DNA of 64,000 nucleotides from Bacillus aerolatus (GTDB lineage Bacteria > Bacillota > Bacilli > Bacillales > Domibacillaceae), in assembly GCF_009183655.1 (NCBI RefSeq), contig NZ_WEIO01000005.1, forward strand, positions 124,001 to 188,000, read 5' to 3'. Below are positions 25,185 through 33,264 of this stretch, in pieces. The notes below the pieces were generated by a model that was given only the letters and a program-made list of their open reading frames with translations, did not search any database and was not told the origin of the DNA. How positions within the stretch are numbered: the first letter of the stretch is position 1; every line of letters starts with the position of its first letter. The position numbers and the translations under genes are program-made.

Positions 25185-25570
25185 GGAGTACCTCCTTCAA
25201 AATATAAACAGACAAATTGTGCATTTATTTTCAATCGTTCATTTCGCAAAAAAAAAAAAATACATATATAAAACGGCTTTCGCCCGCTCACCTTATCTTC
25301 TCTCATAAACTGATTTCACTTCAACATTATAATAGCTAATGAAGATAACTTCCATAGAAAACAAATAAAAAGGCCATTATTTTTCCTTTTTCCTGTTTTC
25401 ACGACTTTTCAAACATATTCTTCCCCGCACTTTTTAACGAGGTTTTTCTTTATTTTGACAATCCCATAGATATATTAGTCATTCGATTCTTCTTTTGGTA
25501 AAATAAAATAATGATTTGATTATTATATATTTCACCTACTTGAATTTTCTCCAAGGGAGCGTAAAAATAC
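25185..25570. other. Divergent tagO/secA2 control region
   Basis: 386 bp of AT-rich DNA without a gene. On the minus strand a TATAAT at about 25329-25334 is a candidate tagO -10 without a good -35. On the plus strand TTGACA (about 25456) and TTGGTA (about 25497) lie upstream of secA2, but neither has a clear -10 at ideal spacing. An A13 run is at about 25249. Confidence 0.35.
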
Positions 25571-27922
25571 ATGATTTCGTTTTTTAAAAAGTTGGGCGAT
25601 TCAAATGACCAGCGCTTAAAAAAGTATTACAAAATTATTCAACAAATAAATGCGCTGGAAACTGATTTTGAAAAACTGTCTGACGAAGAATTGGCGCAAA
25701 AGACGGTTATTTTTAAAGAAAGACTGGAGAACGGCGAAACGATCGATGATTTAAAGGCAGAGGCGTTTGCGGTTGTCCGCGAAGCCTCCAAACGTGTGCT
25801 TGGCATGCGGCATTATGATGTTCAGTTAATCGGCGGCCTCGTGCTGACGGAAGCCAATATTGCTGAAATGGCAACCGGTGAAGGAAAAACACTTGTTGCT
25901 TCGCTGCCAAGTTACTTGCGCGCTTTAGAAGGAAAAGGCGTGCACGTCATTACAGTTAATGATTATTTGGCAAGCCGCGACCGGGAAACGATCGGACCGC
26001 TTCATGAGTTTCTTGGGCTTACGGTTGGCCTTAATCTGCCTTTAATGAGTCCTGAAGAGAAGCAGCGGGCTTATCAGGCAGACATTACATACGGAGTCGG
26101 CACAGAGTTCGGCTTTGATTACTTACGTGACAATATGGTGTGGCATCCGACTCAGCGCACGCAGCGTCCGTATCATTTTGCCATCATTGACGAAGTAGAC
26201 AGCGTATTGATTGATGAAGCGAAAACGCCGCTCATCATCGCGGGGAAAATGCCGGCAAGTGCAGACCTCCACGTGATTGGTGCCCGCGTTGCCAACCGCT
26301 TCGCGAAAGACGAGGATTACCATTTAGATGATGAAACGAAAGCCGTCAGCTTGACCGAGCAAGGCATTGAAAAAGTTGAAAAAGCATTCGGCATAGATAA
26401 CCTCTATGAATTAGAGCACCAGACGCTGTACCATTATATGATTCAGGCCGTGCGCGCCCACGTGATGTTTGAGCGCGACGTTGATTACATCGTCAAAGAC
26501 GGTAAAGTGCTGCTCGTTGATATGTTCACAGGCCGGACGATGGAAGGCCGGACGTTGAGCGACGGACTTCACCAGGCGATTGAAGCGAAAGAAGGCCTGG
26601 AAATTACGGATGAAAACAAAACACAAGCTTCGATTACGATTCAAAACTATTTCCGCATGTACCCTCACCTTTCCGGTATGACGGGCACAGCGAAAACAGA
26701 AGAAAAAGAATTTCAGCAAGTGTATAACATGCAAGTAGTCCAAATTCCAACGAACCGGCCAAAGCAGCGTGTCGATATGCCGGACAACATTTATGCTGAT
26801 TCAGAAACGAAATACAAAGCGGTAACAGCAGAAGTAAAGAAAAGACATGCGTCCGGCCAGCCGGTCCTTGTCGGTACGACTTCTATTCTTCAATCTGAAA
26901 AAATAGCAGACTATTTCCGGGAAGCCGGTCTTTCTTTTGAGCTGTTAAACGCCAAAAGCGTTGAGCAGGAAGTCGAGTTAATTTCCAGAGCAGGCCAAAA
27001 AAATCACATTACAATAGCTACCAATATGGCCGGCCGCGGAACAGATATTCTTTTAGGCGACGGAGTGGCTGAGCTCGGCGGACTTTTCGTACTCGGAACA
27101 GAGCGGCATGAAAGCCGCCGAATCGATAATCAGCTCAAAGGACGCTCAGGACGTCAAGGAGATCCGGGTGCCAGCCAATTCTTTATCTCCTTGGAAGATA
27201 CGATGTTCCGCCGCTTTGCAAAAGAAGAGTTGGAAAAGCTCTCTAAAAAACTGCAAACGAATGAACTTGGCATTGTTACGAATAAAAAAATGAATGAATT
27301 TGTGGATCGTGTCCAGCGCATTGTCGAAGGGGCTAACTTCTCGATGAGGGAATATAACTTAAAGCTCGATGATGTGATTAATGAGCAGCGCGGCATCATT
27401 TTTGGCCTTCGCAATAAAGCGGTAGACTTGGATGAGCATTTCGACCGGTTCCTTTCCATGCTGCAAGAAGCAGCCAGCGATGAAGTCGATCGGTTATGCC
27501 CTGAAGACGAATCTTCAGATGAATGGCAAGTAGACCAGCTCGCCGGAAACATAAGCGCTTTGCTTGGCGGCCGCCCTGTTCATTTACCTGAAGAAGTCAC
27601 CAGCAGAAAAGAAGTGGATGGCGCGGTGCAGCGAGATGTTTCCGCTTATGTGGAGGAACTGACTTCCGGGCATCAGCCGGAATGGGATGAATACATTAAA
27701 CGAATCATCCTCTCTACGATTGATCGTCTCTGGGTCAGTCATTTGGAAAATATGACACGGCTGAAAGAAGGCATTGGTCTTCGCTATTACCAGCAGGAAG
27801 ATCCGATGAGAATTTATGCACGAGAAGGGCTGCAACTGTTTACAGACATGCATCACCAGCTCCAAAAAGAGATTGCCAGTCAATTTGGCCGACTCATTAA
27901 AGAATTAACTAAAAAGGAGTAG
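25571..27922 (+). CDS. secA2: Accessory Sec translocase ATPase SecA2
   Basis: 783 residues, shorter than housekeeping SecA and without the C-terminal zinc motif. Walker A in EMATGEGKTLVAS near residue 103, the DEAD-type box in AIIDEVDSVLIDEAKTP, the preprotein crosslinking domain, and helicase motif VI in DNQLKGRSGRQGDPG. SecA2 drives export of a subset of proteins, in B. anthracis the S-layer proteins with the help of SlaP. The slaP-like gene follows at once, which supports the accessory role. A GGGAGCG site precedes ATG 25571. Confidence 0.94.
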   Translation: MISFFKKLGDSNDQRLKKYYKIIQQINALETDFEKLSDEELAQKTVIFKERLENGETIDDLKAEAFAVVREASKRVLGMRHYDVQLIGGLVLTEANIAEMATGEGKTLVASLPSYLRALEGKGVHVITVNDYLASRDRETIGPLHEFLGLTVGLNLPLMSPEEKQRAYQADITYGVGTEFGFDYLRDNMVWHPTQRTQRPYHFAIIDEVDSVLIDEAKTPLIIAGKMPASADLHVIGARVANRFAKDEDYHLDDETKAVSLTEQGIEKVEKAFGIDNLYELEHQTLYHYMIQAVRAHVMFERDVDYIVKDGKVLLVDMFTGRTMEGRTLSDGLHQAIEAKEGLEITDENKTQASITIQNYFRMYPHLSGMTGTAKTEEKEFQQVYNMQVVQIPTNRPKQRVDMPDNIYADSETKYKAVTAEVKKRHASGQPVLVGTTSILQSEKIADYFREAGLSFELLNAKSVEQEVELISRAGQKNHITIATNMAGRGTDILLGDGVAELGGLFVLGTERHESRRIDNQLKGRSGRQGDPGASQFFISLEDTMFRRFAKEELEKLSKKLQTNELGIVTNKKMNEFVDRVQRIVEGANFSMREYNLKLDDVINEQRGIIFGLRNKAVDLDEHFDRFLSMLQEAASDEVDRLCPEDESSDEWQVDQLAGNISALLGGRPVHLPEEVTSRKEVDGAVQRDVSAYVEELTSGHQPEWDEYIKRIILSTIDRLWVSHLENMTRLKEGIGLRYYQQEDPMRIYAREGLQLFTDMHHQLQKEIASQFGRLIKELTKKE

Positions 27923-27927
27923 TGTTT

Positions 27928-28830
27928 ATGTTCCCGTTTTTTAAAAAGAAAAAAACGAATACAAAAGAATTGAAAAACGATGGCCTTGAAAGCACCATCG
28001 CCTCCAGTGAACTGTCAGAAAGCGAAGCTGCGGAATCAGCGGAAGAAATAGAGACAGAGCTTTCTTTGCATCCGTCCGTCGATGTGCCAAAAGAACAATT
28101 GTATGTGCTGCGTTTTCTCAACAATGAACTGCCGCCGCTGAAAGCAAACCAGCTTTCCCTCTCAGGCATCGAATGGAACGAGCAGCCAGAAGGCCTGGCC
28201 GTAACCGCATTCGTCCGTAATTCCGTCGGTAAAGGGATTCAGCTCGGAGATATTCCTTTGCTGTTAATTAACGAGGAAAAGAAAATAAAAGCAAAGCACG
28301 GCTTTAACCTTGCTGAATTAGGAGAAATCCCGGCAAAAAGCAGCCGTCCATGGACGTTCGTTTTCCCGGCATCCTCCATTGAAAAAAATGTGGAACTTGC
28401 TAAAGAAAACTGGACGCTTGCCTTTGATTTAACGTCAAAAGAGCATAAGCTCGATTTAGCCGATTCATGGGAAGAGTCGTTGCCGGAAGTGGAAAAAGAA
28501 AAGCTGCAAAAAATCGTTGAACAGCTCGGCGCCCCTGGCAAAAACGAATTGAATTTCACCGGATTACAGGCGAAAACAGCGGAAGATGGCAAGTTTCATA
28601 TCACCGTCTTGATCCGCAACGGCTACGATCGCAACCTCAACATTGAGAAGCTGCCGCTGCAAGTATTGGACAGCCGGAAAGAAGTTATTGCAGAAGGCCA
28701 ATTTAATTTTGGCAGCTTAGAAATAAAAGCAAATACGACAAAACCGTGGTCCTTTATTTTCCAAAAAGAGCTTTTAAAAATAGAAGATCCAGACCTCTCT
28801 ACTTGGAGTGTGCAAGTAAAAAATAACTAA
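27928..28830 (+). CDS. slaP: Accessory Sec system S-layer assembly protein SlaP
   Basis: 300 residues from ATG 27928, 8 bases after AAGGAG; a GTG at 27922 is too close to that site. It begins MFPFFKKKKTNTKELKN and has two repeated SlaP modules, seen as RNSVGKGIQLGDIPL with PWTFVFP and RNGYDRNLNIEKLPL with PWSFIFQ. No signal peptide is visible, so it is cytoplasmic. In B. anthracis SlaP works with SecA2 in S-layer protein secretion. It starts 5 bp after secA2. No SLH-domain S-layer gene is in the window. Confidence 0.9.
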   Translation: MFPFFKKKKTNTKELKNDGLESTIASSELSESEAAESAEEIETELSLHPSVDVPKEQLYVLRFLNNELPPLKANQLSLSGIEWNEQPEGLAVTAFVRNSVGKGIQLGDIPLLLINEEKKIKAKHGFNLAELGEIPAKSSRPWTFVFPASSIEKNVELAKENWTLAFDLTSKEHKLDLADSWEESLPEVEKEKLQKIVEQLGAPGKNELNFTGLQAKTAEDGKFHITVLIRNGYDRNLNIEKLPLQVLDSRKEVIAEGQFNFGSLEIKANTTKPWSFIFQKELLKIEDPDLSTWSVQVKNN

Positions 28831-28871
28831 CGTGCCAGCTTTAAAGTGTAATATTATACGTACAAAAACAA

Positions 28872-28923
28872 AAGGCTGTCCCTAAATCAAAAGATAATTG
28901 ATTTAGGGACAGCCTTGTTTTTA
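28872..28923 (+). terminator. Terminator after slaP
   Basis: A perfect 19-bp stem starting AAGGCTGTCCC, 7-nt loop AAGATAA, followed by GTTTTT. Confidence 0.88.
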
Positions 28924-28939
28924 TGATAGTGGCGCTATA

Positions 28940-29012
28940 TGTGCACGGATTACATGAATTTCTGCACGTCCACATCCGATTTATGCACAGAAACTTCCGG
29001 GATACGCACACC
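28940..29012. repeat. Four-unit 21-bp YGCA array
   Basis: TGCA/CGCA cores at 28942, 28963, 28984 and 29005, each exactly 21 bp apart, in the form TTYTGCACR. It lies in the convergent gap between slaP and the phosphodiester glycosidase gene. It is the same family as the arrays at 19054 and 40056. Confidence 0.75.
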
Positions 29013-29070
29013 GCCTAATAACAAAGAAAAGTTACACAAAAGAGGCTTTTGAAACAGGCCCCTTTCTCAA

Positions 29071-30264
29071 TTACTTGCTTCGGAACACTTCCAGAATAGC
29101 CGAAACCGTTCTTTCACTGCCATCAGAAGGCCGGTTCAGTACTTTCGATTTGCTTGAGCCGATCATTCGGCCCGCCAAAGTCGTTGAACCGCCGCCATCC
29201 AGGTTTAGCGCTTCGTAGCCGCCCAGACTCTTCAAGTAATTGGCGAATTCTTGCAGCGTCATGCCCGGACGGCCTTTTTGGCGGCCGTCCACTGTTACAA
29301 AATAAACTTTCCTGCCGGATTTATCGACCATGACAGCAGAACGCGGCGCTCTCGTTCTCGCATTGGGACTCGTGGCAGCCATTGTCATCTCCGCTTTCCC
29401 TTTTTGAACAAGGAGCGGACCGCTTGCGAGCATGAAGCGGCTGTCCTTCCACTTCTCTTCGACATCAACTGTTAATGAAACCTGGTCACCCGGTTTCAAC
29501 TGTTTTAAGAGCTTTGTTTTCTCGCCGTGCGCTGATAATACAAAGCCATTTTTCGGAATGACGGAACTTGAGCGCTCTCCGTACGTCCGAATATTAGTCA
29601 CTTTCCCAGTCACTGCTTTGCCGAACTCAGCTCCCGGATCGAGCGGCTGATCAAGGTCGTCTACCGTTACTTCATAGCCGTACGGATTCGTTCTCGTATT
29701 CTCATATTTCATGCTTCTCGTATAAACGATCATTTCATCTTTTTCACGAGATTCATTATATCCTGTCATCGGAAGAGTCGTTTCTCCAAAACGGACCGTC
29801 ACAGGCAAGTTTAATCGGTCAATGACCGCGGCCCCATTTTGCTTCATACCGAACGCTGCCGGCACATACATATAGTCAGTATTTTTGCCCGACACAGCTC
29901 CAAGGTTGTCCAGATGGCCGTTATTGGCAAGCATATAAGCTGGTTCCCTCGTACCAAAGTGGAAGAAGGATGCGTTGATCGCTGCCAGCTGTCTCTGCCC
30001 TGCCGGCATTTTGCGGTTGGACAGCGCGGATACTCTATCTAACTGGTAATACGGCGCAGGCAAATGATAAGAAATGCTGTGCCCTCTTTTCGTTAAATCG
30101 ATACCAATGATATCGATCGACTGATACTTTCCATTGACTTTCGTATACAAATGTCTCCAATTGACGCCATTACTCAATGCTGTTGTTTTTGCCAGACTTT
30201 CTATAGGAAAAGCCAGCAGCAGGACGAGCATAAAAATGATCGGTCCTGTTTTTTTGTTAAGCAA
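29071..30264 (-). CDS. Secreted phosphodiester glycosidase (NAGPA-domain) protein
   Basis: 397 residues from TTG 30264 with GAGGGGGA upstream. A signal peptide (IIFMLVLLLAFPIESLAK) is followed by a NAGPA-type domain with INASFFHFGTREPAY and the C-terminal EALNLDGGGSTTLAG motif. This family includes phosphodiester glycosidases that remove sugar-1-phosphate caps and is often encoded near wall-polymer genes. A role in teichoic or secondary wall polymer turnover is inferred from the neighbours. The gene is preceded by a leader with an internal terminator. Confidence 0.85.
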   Translation of the reverse strand: MLNKKTGPIIFMLVLLLAFPIESLAKTTALSNGVNWRHLYTKVNGKYQSIDIIGIDLTKRGHSISYHLPAPYYQLDRVSALSNRKMPAGQRQLAAINASFFHFGTREPAYMLANNGHLDNLGAVSGKNTDYMYVPAAFGMKQNGAAVIDRLNLPVTVRFGETTLPMTGYNESREKDEMIVYTRSMKYENTRTNPYGYEVTVDDLDQPLDPGAEFGKAVTGKVTNIRTYGERSSSVIPKNGFVLSAHGEKTKLLKQLKPGDQVSLTVDVEEKWKDSRFMLASGPLLVQKGKAEMTMAATSPNARTRAPRSAVMVDKSGRKVYFVTVDGRQKGRPGMTLQEFANYLKSLGGYEALNLDGGGSTTLAGRMIGSSKSKVLNRPSDGSERTVSAILEVFRSK

Positions 30265-30359
30265 AACCTAAATCCCCCTCTATCTCTTAGACTAGTACAA
30301 TCATACCAAACCCAGAGATAATTTTGGCTATTTTTTACTAAAACTGTTCAAAACAAAGA

Positions 30360-30485
30360 AAAAAGCATCTGCTCACGAGGAGCAGATGCTTTCGGGCCAT
30401 CCAACCGTTGCCACTTCATTATTGTCAAATTACAAAACAGAAAACTACATTTTTATTGTATCATATCTCCGTATTTTCACAAGAA
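30360..30485 (-). promoter_or_regulatory. Leader with promoter, short ORF and intrinsic terminator before the glycosidase gene
   Basis: On the minus strand a candidate promoter TTGTGA-16 bp-TACAAT (about 30485-30458) is followed some 70-100 nt later by a perfect terminator, GCATCTGCTC/GAGCAGATGC + TTTTTT (about 30393-30360), still 96 bp before the glycosidase TTG. A 23-codon ORF starting MKWQRLDGPKAS runs through the terminator. This may be an attenuator, a riboswitch-like leader or an independent ~100-nt small RNA. I do not recognise a known class. Confidence 0.45.
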
Positions 30486-30606
30486 AAATTTTCATCTAAT
30501 GGATATAATATCTTTTACAGAAAGAAAATAGCTTCATTGTGTTCAAGTATTGATTATAGTATGATTAGTTCGCCGTTATTCGGGATTGTTTGTGGAGGAG
30601 ATCGTT

Positions 30607-32052
30607 TTGATTTTTAATTCATTTGAGTTTATTTTTTTATTTCTTCCAATTGTTTTGCTCGTTTATTTTTTGTTAAATAAGTGGAACTTTACATGTGCAA
30701 AAGTTTGGCTTCTCGGCGGTTCTTTATTTTTTTACGGCTGGTGGAACCCGAGCTATTTGCCATTAATTATTTCTTCGCTTATCGTAAACTTCCTCGTTGG
30801 CAGTTCACTCGGCAAAGATCACTCTCCTTATAGGAGAAAGCTAATTTTAACATTGGGCATTATTTTTAACGTCAGCCTGCTCGGCTACTTTAAATATTAT
30901 GATTTTTTTGTCGAAAATATTAATTTTTTATTTGATGAGTCTATCGCTTTAAAAAACTTGCTTTTGCCGCTCGCTATTTCTTTTTATACATTTCAGCAAA
31001 TTGGCTATTTAGTAGATTCATACCGCGGAGAAACGAAAGGCTACAATTTTCTTAATTATTCTTTATTCGTCACTTTCTTCCCGCAGTTAATTGCCGGACC
31101 GATTGTCCACCATAGCCAAGTGATGGGGCAATTCCAGCAAAAAGAAAACCGCAGGCTCAATCCGCAAAACTTCGCCCTCGGGCTGCTTATTTTCAGCATC
31201 GGCTTGTTTAAAAAAGTGGCGATTGCTGACTCGTTCGCTATGTGGGCGAACAGAGGTTACGGGATGGCAGAAGGGTTGACGTTTGTCGACGGCTGGATGA
31301 CTGCGTTCGCTTATACGTTCCAGCTTTATTTTGATTTCAGCGGCTATTCAGATATGGCCATTGGCGCAGGGCTGTTGTTTAACATCCGCTTGCCGAAAAA
31401 CTTTCTCTCTCCTTATAAAGCGGTGAACATTCAAGATTTTTGGAGAAGGTGGCATATTACTCTTTCTACCTTCCTAACTCAATATATTTACATCCCTCTT
31501 GGCGGCAGCAGAAAAGGGCCGGCCAGGACGTATATAAATATATTGATTATTTTCTTCATCAGCGGTTTTTGGCACGGAGCCGGATGGACATTTATCGTCT
31601 GGGGCATGATGCATGGTGCGGCAAGCGTGATCAATCGTGCGTGGAAGAGAGCCGGGCGCTCTATGAATAAGTGGCTCGCCTGGTTAATTACCTTCAATTT
31701 TGTGAATATATCATGGGTATTTTTCCGGGCTCCTGACTTTGAAACTGCCATGCACGTATTAAAAAGCATGGCCGGGCTTAATGGTATATATTTGCCGAAG
31801 GAAGTCATAGAAGCCCTTCATATCCCTCTCGGAAGTCCGGTGCTGTTCAACTTTAAACTCGGCAGCCCGTTCGTGGAAGTACTGCTGTACACAATTGGCG
31901 GCTTTCTAATCGTTCTGTTTGCGAAAAACTCCATCGAATGGAGAGACGAATTTGAGCCTAAAAAGACAGTCGCATTTTACGCGTCCGTTCTTTTTCTTTA
32001 TTCCGTTATGCAGCTGCAGCAAGTGACAGAATTTCTTTACTTTAACTTTTAG
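30607..32052 (+). CDS. MBOAT-family O-acyltransferase (PatA/AlgI-like)
   Basis: 481 residues from TTG 30607, which lies 6 bases after GGAGGAG; an in-frame ATG at 30586 lies upstream of that site and is rejected. MIFNSFEFIFLFLPIVLLVY is the usual start of AlgI-like MBOATs. DFWRRWHITLSTFLTQYIYI and the active-site histidine in SGFWHGAGWTFIVWGMMHG are present. Such proteins move acetyl groups across the membrane for O-acetylation of wall polymers. In B. anthracis PatA proteins with a PatB SGNH partner acetylate the secondary wall polymer that holds the S-layer; the next gene is such a partner. Confidence 0.9.
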   Translation: MIFNSFEFIFLFLPIVLLVYFLLNKWNFTCAKVWLLGGSLFFYGWWNPSYLPLIISSLIVNFLVGSSLGKDHSPYRRKLILTLGIIFNVSLLGYFKYYDFFVENINFLFDESIALKNLLLPLAISFYTFQQIGYLVDSYRGETKGYNFLNYSLFVTFFPQLIAGPIVHHSQVMGQFQQKENRRLNPQNFALGLLIFSIGLFKKVAIADSFAMWANRGYGMAEGLTFVDGWMTAFAYTFQLYFDFSGYSDMAIGAGLLFNIRLPKNFLSPYKAVNIQDFWRRWHITLSTFLTQYIYIPLGGSRKGPARTYINILIIFFISGFWHGAGWTFIVWGMMHGAASVINRAWKRAGRSMNKWLAWLITFNFVNISWVFFRAPDFETAMHVLKSMAGLNGIYLPKEVIEALHIPLGSPVLFNFKLGSPFVEVLLYTIGGFLIVLFAKNSIEWRDEFEPKKTVAFYASVLFLYSVMQLQQVTEFLYFNF

Positions 32053-32063
32053 GGTGGATCGTC

Positions 32064-33104
32064 ATGAAACAATCAAAGCAGTTTATCGTTATTTTCTTTC
32101 TTCCGGCCATTTTCATTTTAAGCGGAGTGGCCGGCTTCAACTATTATATGGATCCTTACTGGACATATGGCCATAACCATCCATACAATGACCATCAAAT
32201 TTCCGTCGATGAACGGGAACAAAAAACGAACCAGATTTATTTCCAGTTTTTCTCATACGACACGATCATTCTCGGCAGCAGCCGGACAACGTATGTGAAT
32301 CAAAATATGTTCAAAGGAATGAAAGCCTACAATTACGCGGTAAACAACATGTCAATTCGTGAATATGATACTTTTTTGCAGTTTGCGAAAAACCAAAATG
32401 AACAAAAAGTGAAGCGAGTCATTATCGGCATGGATTTTTTTAAATCGAGCGTTCAGGAAAGCGAACAGTCTATTTCGCTTAAAAATTATGAAGCGAAAAT
32501 ACAAGAACCTTTTTACCGCGCGAGGAACTTAATTTCTATTGATATATTTAATTACTCTTTGCAAAATTTCCGTATGTCAAAGAATAATAAAGTGTCGGAA
32601 CTGCGCGTCTATGATCGCTACAACGTCGCCCGCGCCAAAACAACAAGCGCATCTGAAAGGCTGGAAAATACCGAAGAAAAAATTGAGCGGTTTCGCGATG
32701 AGTTTTACGGAAAAAGTTACCAATATAACCCTAAATATAAAGAGTATTTATCGATTTTCAAGCAGCGGCATCCGGACGTAGAATTTATCATTTTTACGAC
32801 TCCGATTTCCGCCAAGCTATTTCAAACAATGATCGACGAAGGTCAGCTGGATGATTACCAGCGATGGCTGCGCGATGTGACCACAGTGTTCGGCGGCGTC
32901 TATAACTTTATGTATCCAAATGAAGTCACATTGGACATTAACAACTACTTTGACGGCCACCACTTCTATCCCCACGTCGGCGATAAAATTGCTGACCGTA
33001 TTTTGCAAGGGCCAAATGTGAAAAACAGCTCGTTCGGTGTTTACATTACAAACGAAAACATCGACGAACACTTGAAAGAAGTCGAACGGCTGGCGAAAGA
33101 ATAA
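32064..33104 (+). CDS. SGNH-fold acetyltransferase partner (PatB/DltD-like)
   Basis: 346 residues. One N-terminal membrane anchor (FIVIFFLPAIFILSGVAGF) and an extracellular SGNH-like domain with the nucleophile segment TIILGSSRTTYVN near residue 73 and the C-terminal DGHHFYPHVGDKIA segment with the Asp/His pair. It follows the MBOAT gene by 11 bp and probably transfers the acetyl group to the polymer outside the cell. The acceptor polymer is inferred from the SecA2/SlaP context. Confidence 0.87.
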   Translation: MKQSKQFIVIFFLPAIFILSGVAGFNYYMDPYWTYGHNHPYNDHQISVDEREQKTNQIYFQFFSYDTIILGSSRTTYVNQNMFKGMKAYNYAVNNMSIREYDTFLQFAKNQNEQKVKRVIIGMDFFKSSVQESEQSISLKNYEAKIQEPFYRARNLISIDIFNYSLQNFRMSKNNKVSELRVYDRYNVARAKTTSASERLENTEEKIERFRDEFYGKSYQYNPKYKEYLSIFKQRHPDVEFIIFTTPISAKLFQTMIDEGQLDDYQRWLRDVTTVFGGVYNFMYPNEVTLDINNYFDGHHFYPHVGDKIADRILQGPNVKNSSFGVYITNENIDEHLKEVERLAKE

Positions 33105-33110
33105 GAGACA

Positions 33111-33141
33111 AAACTCCACGGGGGCCCCGCGGAGTTTTTTT
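33111..33141 (+). terminator. Terminator after the O-acetylation pair
   Basis: AAACTCC...GGAGTTT with a GC-rich CGGGG/CCCCG middle, followed by TTTT. Confidence 0.8.
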
Positions 33142-33165
33142 AGTTTGAAGCTGGCGATCTTGGAG

Positions 33166-33206
33166 CGTTGTTCGTCATTTTGACCGTGTTGTTCACGAAT
33201 TGCCAC
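33166..33206. repeat. Possible two-unit 21-bp repeat
   Basis: TTGTTCGTC (33168) and TTGTTCACG (33189) are exactly 21 bp apart between two terminators. The second resembles TTTGTTCACG of the 56.08-kb array. This is too short to be sure. Confidence 0.3.
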
Positions 33207-33223
33207 ATAGATTTTACAAACTC

Positions 33224-33258
33224 AAAAAAGAAGGCAGAGTACCCCTGCCTTCTTTTTT
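33224..33258 (-). terminator. Terminator after the LysM-NlpC/P60 gene
   Basis: AAAAAAGAAGGCAG and CTGCCTTCTTTTTT form a perfect 14-bp stem with T-run, immediately downstream of the stop codon at 33265. Confidence 0.85.
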
Positions 33259-33264
33259 GATCAA

